Shown piece after piece: positions 25,498 to 33,598 of a stretch of 64,000 nt of DNA (its first letter is position 1; each line of letters opens with the position of its first letter). Both the position numbers and the translations under genes were made by a program. The notes below the pieces were generated by a model. That model did not search any database. It saw only the letters and a list, made by a program, of their open reading frames with translations, and was not told where the DNA came from. Origin of the DNA: Allolucifera butyrica (GTDB lineage Bacteria > Bacillota > Negativicutes > Sporomusales > UPPP01); the NCBI RefSeq assembly GCF_900476375.1, contig NZ_UPPP01000105.1, positions 155,960-219,959 on the forward strand. The letters run 5' to 3'.

Positions 25498-25526
25498 AGT
25501 ATATTCTTATTCAGAATCAGTGTCAA
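25498..25526 (-). promoter_or_regulatory. sigma-A promoter of the 2-hydroxyacid dehydrogenase
   Basis: On the minus strand, TTGACA (25521-25526), a 17-bp spacer and TATACT (25498-25503) form a near-perfect promoter 46 bp upstream of the start codon. Confidence 0.8.
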
Positions 25527-25727
25527 CATTGGAACCGGCTGTTTAGATGACCGGTAACGCAATTCTCCGCCGGACTGCCCATACCTTGGTCGGAGTCGGT
25601 GAGACAGCATGAGAAGACGGCAGACGGTCAGGAGTACTAAATGGGATAACAAATTGACAAGGAATTCGCACTTTTCTGTCGAATTAAATCGATGATAATT
25701 TATGTAAACGCTAAGGAGGCTGTAAGT

Positions 25728-26564
25728 GTGGCAGAAGCAGAAAGCCGTCTCGAAGCATTTAAGGCTGTTTTGCCGGTCATAGCGCAAGTCTATGCCAATC
25801 AAGTCGGAATTGCCCTTACGGATAAAGAAAAGTACCTTTTCTATCAGCCCGGCGATACTCTCAATCTTAAAATTCAGGCAGGAACTCCGGTAAAAGCGGG
25901 GACGGCGGTCGCTCAAGCAATGATGGAGAAACGGCGTGTCGTGGTTCGGGGCGATAAAGCAGTTTTCGGACTGCCTTACATTGCCATGGCTTATCCTGTA
26001 TTTGACCGCGAGAATACTGTCATTGGCGGGATTGCCATTATTGAGACGACCGATAAACAGGACGAGATGAAAGAATTGGCGGTCAGCTTGAGTGATATGG
26101 TAAGTACCCTGGCCAGTTCGGCGGAGGAAGTGTCGGCCCAAACCGAGGAGATTGCCGCCGTTACGGCTCAGGTGGCTAATACGGCCCAACTCCTGCAAGG
26201 ACGGGCCAAGGAGACGGAGAAAGCCTTATCAATTATTCGCAATATTGCCGGACAGACCAATCTCTTAGGATTAAACGCGGCGATTGAAGCGGCGCGGGTC
26301 GGGGAATATGGACGCGGTTTCGGCGTGGTTGCGGATGAAATCCGGAAACTGGCAACAATGAGTGCCGATTCGGTGAAAGCAATCGCCGATGTGTCGAAAG
26401 CCATCCAGGCCGATAGCGAGGAAACGTACAGCCAAATCAAACAAGTAACCGAATCAATTGCTCAAATTTCCGAGGCGGTGACGCACGTCGCTGCGACAGC
26501 CCAGGATACCAGCCACATTGTGAACCGAATCGATACAATGGCGGAAAAACTGACAAGAGAATAA
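25728..26564 (+). CDS. soluble methyl-accepting chemotaxis-like protein
   Basis: This 278-aa protein has no membrane segment: an N-terminal sensory module (about 1-120, ending YPVFDRENTVIGGIAIIE) followed by an MCP signalling hairpin whose tip reads AGQTNLLGLNAAIEAARVGEYGRGFGVVADEIRKL. It should signal to CheA/CheW from the cytoplasm. The tip has L and V substitutions (LLGLNAA, AARVGEYG) relative to the consensus LLALNAAIEAARAGE. The GTG at 25728 has AAGGAGG 8 nt upstream; the longer ATG frame from 25692 lacks an SD. Confidence 0.85.
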   Translation: MAEAESRLEAFKAVLPVIAQVYANQVGIALTDKEKYLFYQPGDTLNLKIQAGTPVKAGTAVAQAMMEKRRVVVRGDKAVFGLPYIAMAYPVFDRENTVIGGIAIIETTDKQDEMKELAVSLSDMVSTLASSAEEVSAQTEEIAAVTAQVANTAQLLQGRAKETEKALSIIRNIAGQTNLLGLNAAIEAARVGEYGRGFGVVADEIRKLATMSADSVKAIADVSKAIQADSEETYSQIKQVTESIAQISEAVTHVAATAQDTSHIVNRIDTMAEKLTRE

Positions 26565-26634
26565 AGGTAAAAACGTTGATTAGGGGAGCTGCAAATACAG
26601 TCCCTCTTTTTTTGACCCTTTTTCTATGGAATTT

Positions 26635-26656
26635 GGAAGTAAAATATTTTACTTCC
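26635..26656. repeat. perfect 22-bp palindrome
   Basis: GGAAGTAAAATATTTTACTTCC is fully self-complementary and followed by AGGTAAAGCCCC and GGTCTTTTT. A related block occurs at 54999-55047 (AAGTAAAATACTTT then GACCCTTAAGGTC), so this looks like a third, short repeat family with terminator character. Confidence 0.55.
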
Positions 26657-26721
26657 AGGTAAAGCCCCTTTGGTCTTTTTAGTTAATATGGTATTATTAT
26701 GTTTGAACCAAACCAATATAC

Positions 26722-26773
26722 CCACATTTTGCACTCTGAACTTATGGCGAAAGATTTCTCCTAATTATTTATA
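26722..26773 (-). repeat. conserved intergenic motif, copy D
   Basis: On the minus strand this reads CGCCATAAGTTCAGAGTGC then AAAATGTGGGTATA, the same motif as at 35318, 47497, 55974 and 60087. It lies in the 325-bp gap between the soluble MCP and ansA. No gene was seen in that gap. Confidence 0.6.
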
Positions 26774-26889
26774 GCCGCAAAGTAATTATTAAGGTTATAT
26801 TCGTTTAAAATTCACTAAGTTTATCTTAGATGGGAGAATGATTGGCGAGTGACTAAGAAATGCAAAGAATGGAATAAAAGGAGTTGCCT

Positions 26890-27879
26890 ATGAAGAACAT
26901 TGTAATTCTTGCGACGGGGGGCACCATCGCGGCTGTATCCCAGTCGGTTGCCGCAACTACGGCCTATCAGTCGGGGATCGTTCCCATAGCGGAGTTATTA
27001 AACGAAATCAGACCTTTAACCAATCTTGCCAATATAACCAGTGAACAGGTCGCGCAAATCGATAGTGCCGATATGAGTCACGAGCTTTGGCTTTTTTTGG
27101 CGAATCGCATAAATTCTTTACTGCAACAGCCGGATGTGGACGGTATTGTATTAACCCATGGAACGGACACGATGGAAGAAACCGCCTATTTTCTGAATCT
27201 GGTTGTCAATAGCGACAAGCCCGTAGTTTTGGTGGGGGCCATGCGCCCATCCACCGCGATCAGTTCCGACGGCCCGATGAATCTTTACAATGCCATTGTT
27301 TTGGCTGCCAGTGACGCAGCCAGCGGCAAAGGAGTTCTGGTTGCCCTGAACGATACAGTCAACTCCAGCCGGGATGTGACAAAAACCAATACGGCCCTCC
27401 AGGATACATTCAAGGCTCCGGAGCTTGGTTATTTAGGGTATCTGATAGATGGCCAGCCCCATTTTTATCGTTTGCCGGCCCGCAAACATACCTATTTAAG
27501 TGAGTTTCGTATTGATGAACTGGCAATACTGCCCAAGGTTCATATTATCTATGGTTATGTCGACGATGGCGGCGCATTGGTCAGGGCAGCCGTTAAGGAC
27601 GGGGCCCAGGGAATTGTCTATGCCGGTCTGGGAAATGGCAATATGTCGCAGCACATGCAAAAGGTTTTTAATGAAATCCGGCAACAGGGGGTCGTCGTGG
27701 TTAGAAGTACGCGGGTTGGCAATGGAGTGGTGACAAAAAACGGCGCTGTCGACGATGACGAGTATGGTTTTGTTGCCGCCGACACGTTGAGTCCGCAGAA
27801 AGCAAGAATCCTTCTAATGCTGGCTTTGACGAAAACCCGGCAGCCCGATGAAATTCAAAAGATATTCGAAACTTATTAA
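26890..27879 (+). CDS. ansA: asparaginase
   Basis: This 329-aa L-asparaginase has both catalytic motifs: TGGTIAA near the N-terminus (nucleophilic Thr) and LTHGTDTMEETAY (about 85-97, Thr-Asp), plus the Lys-containing GAMRPSTAISSDGP. It hydrolyses asparagine to aspartate and ammonia. There is no signal peptide, so it is cytoplasmic. The ATG at 26890 has AAAGGAG 6 nt upstream. It is flanked by two chemoreceptor genes. Confidence 0.92.
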   Translation: MKNIVILATGGTIAAVSQSVAATTAYQSGIVPIAELLNEIRPLTNLANITSEQVAQIDSADMSHELWLFLANRINSLLQQPDVDGIVLTHGTDTMEETAYFLNLVVNSDKPVVLVGAMRPSTAISSDGPMNLYNAIVLAASDAASGKGVLVALNDTVNSSRDVTKTNTALQDTFKAPELGYLGYLIDGQPHFYRLPARKHTYLSEFRIDELAILPKVHIIYGYVDDGGALVRAAVKDGAQGIVYAGLGNGNMSQHMQKVFNEIRQQGVVVVRSTRVGNGVVTKNGAVDDDEYGFVAADTLSPQKARILLMLALTKTRQPDEIQKIFETY

Positions 27880-27886
27880 TGTTTCC

Positions 27887-27911
27887 AAGGCCGCGCTAGC
27901 GGTCTTTTTTG
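27887..27911 (+). terminator. terminator after ansA
   Basis: AAGGCCGC-GCTA-GCGGTCTT followed by T4 directly after the ansA stop. The hairpin resembles the GACCGC...GCGGTC core of the dispersed repeats. Confidence 0.75.
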
Positions 27912-27988
27912 TAAATTTTAAAGGATATTTGTGGATAAATGGCAAATTTATTTTCTATTCATGGAATCTATTTTTGGGGGGAGTAATT

Positions 27989-29290
27989 TTGAGTATAAAG
28001 AACAAAATCATTGCTGTTATGCTTACGGCTTTGGTCGTCACTACCCTGTTGGTCAGCGCTTTGCAGCTATACACCGTATATCAGGCGGCCGGGCACAATT
28101 CCATGCTTAGCATGGACATGCTGGCAGGCCTTTATTCGGGTATCAAAAGCAGTGCCCTCGCTTTGCTGATTGCTTTAGTTCTGGTTGGTTCCATTGCTTG
28201 GCTTATTATCGGGCGCCTGCTTAGGCCGCTTACGGTGATGACGCGGGAAGTTTCCCGGCTGGGGCAGGGAGATTTGACGCTGGTCCTTCATTACAAGTCG
28301 AAGGATGAAATCGGGCAATTAGCCGGTGCAATGAATTTGACCGTGCAGAACTTGCGGAATATTGTCGGTACCGTTCAAAGCAACGCCCAGTCTATTTCCG
28401 CCTCCGGCGAAGCATTGTCCGCTGCTACCGAGGAAGCCGGCCGGGCGGTGGGGCAAGTTGCTCAAACTGCCGGAGAAATTGCCAAAGGGGCAGAGGAAAC
28501 GGGACGGATGGTACAGGATGCCGCCGGCCAGACGGCGGCATTGAATGAACTTGCCGGTTCGGTATCCCGGGAAATGCAGGAATTAACCCGGCAGGCCCGG
28601 CAGATTGGTGTAGCGGCTGAAAATGGGCAGACGGCCATTAGCCGGGCTACGGAAGTGATTCAGGGGATTGCCAATACCACCCGGGAAAATGCTCAATTGG
28701 CGGGTGAACTGAATACCAAGTCACAACAAGTCCGGGAAATTGTAGAGATGATTAATGCGATTGCCGGACAAACAAACTTGCTGGCGCTTAACGCCGCTAT
28801 TGAGGCTGCCCGGGCGGGGGAACACGGCCGGGGATTCGCCGTTGTGGCGGAAGAAGTGCGGAAACTTGCCGAGCAATCAGGTCAGGCTGCGGCTCAGATT
28901 GGCACGATTGTCCATGGAATGCTGGGTGACATTGGCAATGTGGTAAATTCGTCCAATCAAACCACCACTGCGGTTGGTGAGGGGGTTACGATTATCCACG
29001 AGGCCGATACCAGTTTCAGGGCGATTACCGGCCACATTGACGCCACGGCTAATAAAACGGATACTGTCGTTAAGCTGATTGAGCAGCAGGCTCAGGCAGC
29101 TACGCACCTGAAGGAAGCGGTGCAAAATGTGGCTGCTGTAGCCGAACAGTCGGCAGCTTCCACCGAAACAACGGCAGCTAGTGCGGAAGAGGTTAACGCC
29201 TCTGTGGAAGAAATTGCGGCCAGTGCTCAGTCCCTCAATCAGATCGCCGGGAAATTGCAGGATGTAGTGGCAAAGTTCAAACTGGTTTAG
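27989..29290 (+). CDS. methyl-accepting chemotaxis protein
   Basis: This 433-aa chemoreceptor has two membrane helices close together (about 7-27 and 48-70) with only a short external loop, a HAMP domain (RLLRPLTVMTREVSRLGQGDLTL), and a full MCP domain with the canonical tip AGQTNLLALNAAIEAARAGE. The tiny periplasmic loop means it cannot hold a classic ligand domain. TTG at 27989 is preferred (GGGGGGAG upstream, then MSIKNKIIAVML). It converges on the ABC transporter gene with a 14-bp overlap. Confidence 0.88.
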   Translation: MSIKNKIIAVMLTALVVTTLLVSALQLYTVYQAAGHNSMLSMDMLAGLYSGIKSSALALLIALVLVGSIAWLIIGRLLRPLTVMTREVSRLGQGDLTLVLHYKSKDEIGQLAGAMNLTVQNLRNIVGTVQSNAQSISASGEALSAATEEAGRAVGQVAQTAGEIAKGAEETGRMVQDAAGQTAALNELAGSVSREMQELTRQARQIGVAAENGQTAISRATEVIQGIANTTRENAQLAGELNTKSQQVREIVEMINAIAGQTNLLALNAAIEAARAGEHGRGFAVVAEEVRKLAEQSGQAAAQIGTIVHGMLGDIGNVVNSSNQTTTAVGEGVTIIHEADTSFRAITGHIDATANKTDTVVKLIEQQAQAATHLKEAVQNVAAVAEQSAASTETTAASAEEVNASVEEIAASAQSLNQIAGKLQDVVAKFKLV

Positions 29291-31013
29291 CAAATCTGGG
29301 TATTAGTTGCCAACCTCCTTTGCCGTCCAGTTCCAGGCGGTTCCGGTGATAATTTAGCAGCGTTTTCCGGTGTCCGACGCTGATGACCGACGTATGCGGC
29401 AGCAATTGAGGCAGGGATTCATACATGACCTTTTCCGTATTTTCATCCAGCGCGGAGGTTGCCTCATCAAGAAACAGCCAATCGGGCTGCAGCAATAATA
29501 TCCGGACAAAAGCGACCCGCTGCTGTTCGCCTAATGAGAGCGCTTGCCCCCAGTCAAGGGTTTCTTCCAGTCTGTCTATTAGATGCGGAAGATGACAGGT
29601 TAGCAGTATTTTTTTTAGAACAGCGTCTTCCACTGGCTGGGTCGGACCGGGGTATGTTAGGACATCCCGGAACCGGGTTAGGGGCATATAGGATTTTTGC
29701 GGCACAAACAGGACCTTTTTCTTGTCCGGCACATGGATACAGCCATTGGCATAGGGCCACAATCCGGCCAGGGTTCTAAGAAACGTACTTTTGCCGCAGC
29801 CGGAGGGACCGATGATTAACAAGCTTTCATTGGAATCCAGCGTTAAAGTAATATTTTTAATTAGATTATAACCGTCAGGACGGAAAACATTAATTGCTTT
29901 AAGCGTAAGCCCCCGCCGAGGCTGCCGGCTTACTTCAATTTGGTAGGACGAAGAAGCTTCGGCGCGGGCTATTTCCATATATATCAGGAAATTATTCAGA
30001 CGGTTAACTACCGCCCGCCATTGAGCCAAACGGGTGAAGCTGTCAATGACAAAGGAAAATCCGTTTTGAACATGATTATAGGCATCAATCACCTGAAACA
30101 TCTGGCCTAAATGGATTTGATTCCGGAAATATCGCGGTGATGCAACCAGTACGCCGAAAATGATCGAAGCATGAGAATAGGTGGTTGTCAGCCAGGTCAG
30201 TTTTTTACGTACCGTAATGATTTTTAAATAGTTATTTACAATGTTTTCAAAATGCCGTAAAAACGTCTTTTTTTCTTGCATTTCACCATTGTAAAAGGCA
30301 ATGCTTTCGGCGTTTTCCCGTACCCGGACAAGGCTGAAGCGAAAATCGGCTTCATAGCGCTGCTGGTCATAATCCAACCGGACTAAAGGGTGGCCTAACC
30401 GGATTGTCAGGTAGGTGCCAATGGCTGCATAGACCAGTGCCGCCCAGACTAAATAGCCATAAACGGGTAAATGAAAGCGTCCCAGGGGCAGATAAAGGAT
30501 GCCGGAAAGATTCCATAAGATAACGACAAAGGATGATACGGTCAAAATATCCTGCAGCACATCAATGGAGAGCCGCAAGGTCAGAGAAACAAACAGTTCA
30601 ACATCTTCGCTAATCCGCTGGTCAGGATTATCCGCTTCCTCATTAGCCAGCAGTTTAAGACGGTAATAGGTTTTGTAACGCAGCCAGTCGGCAAGATATT
30701 TTTCGGTCAGCCAACTGCGCCACTGGATGTGAAGCAGCATCCGTGTGTAAACCTGATAGCCGCGTACGATGATTAAGAGAACTACTAATAGGGTAAAATT
30801 TCCTACCGCCCGGATGAACCCGGCCTGGTTATAGTTTTGCAACACTTGGTAGAAGGTACCCTGCCAGACATTTAAGAGTACCGATATGTATACCAAACCC
30901 AGGTTGAGAGCGATTACAACCAATAACAGTCCCCAGGCCGACCATTTATCGTTGGAAAACCAATAGGCTTTGGCAATTTTCCAGGCGCTTTGCAATACGA
31001 CAGCACGTCTCAT
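29277..31013 (-). CDS. ABC transporter, SbmA/BacA-YddA family, fused permease-ATPase
   Basis: This 578-aa ABCD-type half transporter has an N-terminal SbmA/BacA-like membrane domain (about 25-330) with the conserved ENAESIAFYNGE, then an ATPase domain: Walker A GPSGCGKST (402-410), signature LSLGEQQR (492-499) and Walker B LFLDEA (513-518). The family carries peptides, vitamin B12 or very-long-chain acyl groups. It probably works as a homodimer. It is divergent from an aromatic-acid-exporter-like gene. Confidence 0.88.
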   Translation of the reverse strand: MRRAVVLQSAWKIAKAYWFSNDKWSAWGLLLVVIALNLGLVYISVLLNVWQGTFYQVLQNYNQAGFIRAVGNFTLLVVLLIIVRGYQVYTRMLLHIQWRSWLTEKYLADWLRYKTYYRLKLLANEEADNPDQRISEDVELFVSLTLRLSIDVLQDILTVSSFVVILWNLSGILYLPLGRFHLPVYGYLVWAALVYAAIGTYLTIRLGHPLVRLDYDQQRYEADFRFSLVRVRENAESIAFYNGEMQEKKTFLRHFENIVNNYLKIITVRKKLTWLTTTYSHASIIFGVLVASPRYFRNQIHLGQMFQVIDAYNHVQNGFSFVIDSFTRLAQWRAVVNRLNNFLIYMEIARAEASSSYQIEVSRQPRRGLTLKAINVFRPDGYNLIKNITLTLDSNESLLIIGPSGCGKSTFLRTLAGLWPYANGCIHVPDKKKVLFVPQKSYMPLTRFRDVLTYPGPTQPVEDAVLKKILLTCHLPHLIDRLEETLDWGQALSLGEQQRVAFVRILLLQPDWLFLDEATSALDENTEKVMYESLPQLLPHTSVISVGHRKTLLNYHRNRLELDGKGGWQLIPRFAKPV

Positions 31014-31083
31014 TTTTGTCCATCACCTCTTTATTTTATATTCCTGACAGCCGTGCGGCATGACGAAAATAGGCAATAACGCA

Positions 31084-31117
31084 AAGGCTTCCCGTCGAAT
31101 GCCGGGAAGCCTTTTTT
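31084..31117 (+). terminator. orphan plus-strand terminator
   Basis: AAGGCTTCCCG pairs with CGGGAAGCCTT and is followed by T6. It lies between two divergent genes, so it has no obvious upstream gene; it could stop antisense transcription. A short dispersed-repeat fragment (CGCGCCCTGGACCCTGCGCC) begins right after it at 31118. Confidence 0.65.
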
Positions 31118-31257
31118 CGCGCCCTGGACCCTGCGCCACGAGGCCGAGCTGCTGAGCGCATACAGGAGCGAATGCAGCAGGCAAGGCATAATGAAAAAGC
31201 CATTTGAGAATATACTAAAGAAAATAGGATTTTATGTTATAACGGAAAGGAAAAAAT

Positions 31258-32337
31258 GTGAAACGGATTATTGATGTTCTGGACCGTCTGGGCCTGAGTC
31301 TGCAAACCTTCAAAATTGCCTTTGCCGCGTCGGTAGCCTGGTTTGTTTCGACTGCGGTGTTACAAAGCCATTATCCGTACTTTTCATCCCTGGCCGCCAT
31401 CTTAACGGTCCACGTTACGGTTGCGGATTCATTAAAAGCGGCAATACAACGCATTAGCGGCACCATTGCCGGAGTGATTCTCAGCATTCTGATAGGACAC
31501 TGGCTTGGCATTGGTCCCGGCGCCATTTTTTTAATGATATTCATTGGCATGGCTGCGGGAAAGGCACTGCGGTTACAAGCGCCGGTTACGTCCCAAATCG
31601 GAATTAGTTCTTTATTGGTACTGGCATTAAGTCAAGGCCATAGTAATGGTTATGCCCTGGGGCGAATAACGGAAACCGTAATCGGTTCGCTGATTGCTAT
31701 TGTAGTGAATGCTGCCGTCGTGCCTACCAATGCCGTGCCGGCAGCCGAAAAACGCATTTTAGAACTTAGCCGGTTAGCCGCCGGTACCCTGGAAAATATG
31801 GCGGGCTTATTACAGGAAAAAAATATAAGGGACAATGCGGGACAAGACGCGGTGATGAAATTAATAAAAGAGACAGGAAAGAGTATTGAAGCAATTGAAT
31901 TAGCGGAACAAAGTTTAAAATTCAGTCCCTTTCCGGTACGGTTAAGAAAAAGATTGGCTCAGCTATCCCAGGTAATGCAGCGTTTAGAGTATATAACAAT
32001 TCAAATCCGGGGCATCCGGAAAGGAATCATTGATATTAACCCGGCAATGACCGGCGGGGCAAATCTGGAAGGACTGGGACCGGCTATTGAGTCTACCGCG
32101 GAGTGTGTTGCCGCTTTTGGCAGAAATGTTATCGAACCATTGGCATGGCCGCTTCCATTATTGACCGGCCGTCTTGACGAAGCCCGTTTCCGGCAGGAAT
32201 TATGTCTTGCGCAGTTGACGGAATTACCCTTGTCTTTATTGCGGGATACCGGCGGAATTCTTACCGACTTAAACCGAATCTTGCGGGAGGTGGAAGTCCG
32301 GCAGGAAGGAAATCGGCCAGAATTGGCTAAGTTATAA
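31258..32337 (+). CDS. aromatic acid exporter (FUSC/ArAE-like) family protein
   Basis: This 359-aa protein has six N-terminal membrane helices (about 18-155) of the FUSC/aromatic-acid-exporter type (YFSSLAAILTVHVT, RISGTIAGVILS) and a helical cytoplasmic half. Members export aromatic or other organic acids. GTG start with GGAAAGG upstream. The substrate is not evident; the fact that a putative hydroaromatic pathway lies in the same window is only circumstantial. Confidence 0.82.
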   Translation: MKRIIDVLDRLGLSLQTFKIAFAASVAWFVSTAVLQSHYPYFSSLAAILTVHVTVADSLKAAIQRISGTIAGVILSILIGHWLGIGPGAIFLMIFIGMAAGKALRLQAPVTSQIGISSLLVLALSQGHSNGYALGRITETVIGSLIAIVVNAAVVPTNAVPAAEKRILELSRLAAGTLENMAGLLQEKNIRDNAGQDAVMKLIKETGKSIEAIELAEQSLKFSPFPVRLRKRLAQLSQVMQRLEYITIQIRGIRKGIIDINPAMTGGANLEGLGPAIESTAECVAAFGRNVIEPLAWPLPLLTGRLDEARFRQELCLAQLTELPLSLLRDTGGILTDLNRILREVEVRQEGNRPELAKL

Positions 32338-32374
32338 TTTATACAGGGACTTGGGGGATTGTGAGGAGTTTTCC

Positions 32375-32425
32375 CGCGCCCTGAGCCCTGCACTATGAGC
32401 CGAAAGACCGCTTAGCGGTCTTTCT
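32375..32425 (+). repeat. short dispersed repeat with terminator hairpin
   Basis: CGCGCCCTGAGCCCTGCACT then GAAAGACCGCTTAGCGGTC-TTTCT. The same unit recurs at 44211, 54097 (inverted), 54271, 57905 and 60590. Here it can terminate the exporter gene just before the iron alcohol dehydrogenase. Confidence 0.75.
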
Positions 32426-32443
32426 CATAAAGGAGGCAGTAGG

Positions 32444-33598
32444 ATGATTCAATTCGAATATCATAATCCGGCCAGGATTATTTTTGGCTGCGGTAAAGTG
32501 GGTGCTGTTGGCGGATTGGCGCAAACCTACGGTCATAAAGCGCTGGTGGTAACTTCAGGCAGTTCGCAGCGCACCGGTTTATTGCCAAGAGTATTGGCCT
32601 TACTGGGGCAGGCGGGAGTGGAACAGGTTGTTTTTGACAAAGTCAAAGCGAATCCACTGACGACAATGGTGCAGGAAGGGGCGGCTTTGGCAAAAAGAGA
32701 ACAATGTGACCTGGTAATTGGATTAGGCGGCGGCAGTGCCATGGATGCGGCCAAGGCAGTGGCTTTCTTAGCCATTAACGACGGGGATGTTACGGAATAT
32801 ATGTTCGGTGCCAAACAGGGGACGGGCGCGCTGCCGGTCATACTGATCACCACGACCGCAGGTACCGGTAGCGAGGGCAACAATATCGCGGTGCTTACCA
32901 ATCCTGACAGCAATGATAAAAAAGGCTTGAAATCACCCTTTATGTATGCCAAAGCGTCGATTGTGGATCCTGAACTGTTAATGACGCTGCCGAAGCGGTC
33001 GATTGCCGGTCCGGGCCTGGATGCCTTATTTCATGCGATGGAAGCCTATGTTGCCAAACGCAGCAATCCCATGTCCGAAATGATTGCGCTGGAGGCGATT
33101 AGTCTGTCGGCGCAGTATTTACCGCAGGTCTATGCCGAGCCGGAAAACATCGAGGCCTGGGAGAAAGTTGCCCTGGCCAATACTTTGGGCGGGATGGCGA
33201 TTGACGCCGCCGGCACGACGCTGCCCCATGGTTTGGAGCATCCGGTCAGCGGTTTATTGAATGCGCCCCATGGGGAAGGATTGGCGGCGTTATTCGTACC
33301 AATTATGAAATTTACGTATCGGGCGGTACCGGCTAAGTATGCCAGGATTGCCGGCGCCATGGGCGAAAGTATCGCCGGACTGTCTGTGGAAAAAGCGGCG
33401 GTAAAAAGTATTGAGGCTATGGAAACCTTATTACGAAGGTTAAATATGACGCCAAAGCTAGGCGATTTTGGCGTCAGAGAAGAGAACATCGACTGGCTGG
33501 CCGATAATGCTTTAAAAATAATGAAAGCAAATATCGAAAACAATCCGCGGGTGCCAACCCGGGACGAAATTAAGGAAATTTATAAAAATAGTTTGTAG
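32444..33598 (+). CDS. iron-containing alcohol dehydrogenase
   Basis: This 384-aa group III dehydrogenase has the NAD-binding GLGGGSAMDAAK (near 92), TTTAGTGSE, and metal ligands in PGLDALFHAMEAY (Asp, His), LPHGLEHP and APHGEG. It reduces an aldehyde or oxidises an alcohol; substrate unknown. AAAGGAGG precedes the ATG. Its last 29 bases overlap the convergent flagellinolysin-like gene. Confidence 0.92.
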   Translation: MIQFEYHNPARIIFGCGKVGAVGGLAQTYGHKALVVTSGSSQRTGLLPRVLALLGQAGVEQVVFDKVKANPLTTMVQEGAALAKREQCDLVIGLGGGSAMDAAKAVAFLAINDGDVTEYMFGAKQGTGALPVILITTTAGTGSEGNNIAVLTNPDSNDKKGLKSPFMYAKASIVDPELLMTLPKRSIAGPGLDALFHAMEAYVAKRSNPMSEMIALEAISLSAQYLPQVYAEPENIEAWEKVALANTLGGMAIDAAGTTLPHGLEHPVSGLLNAPHGEGLAALFVPIMKFTYRAVPAKYARIAGAMGESIAGLSVEKAAVKSIEAMETLLRRLNMTPKLGDFGVREENIDWLADNALKIMKANIENNPRVPTRDEIKEIYKNSL

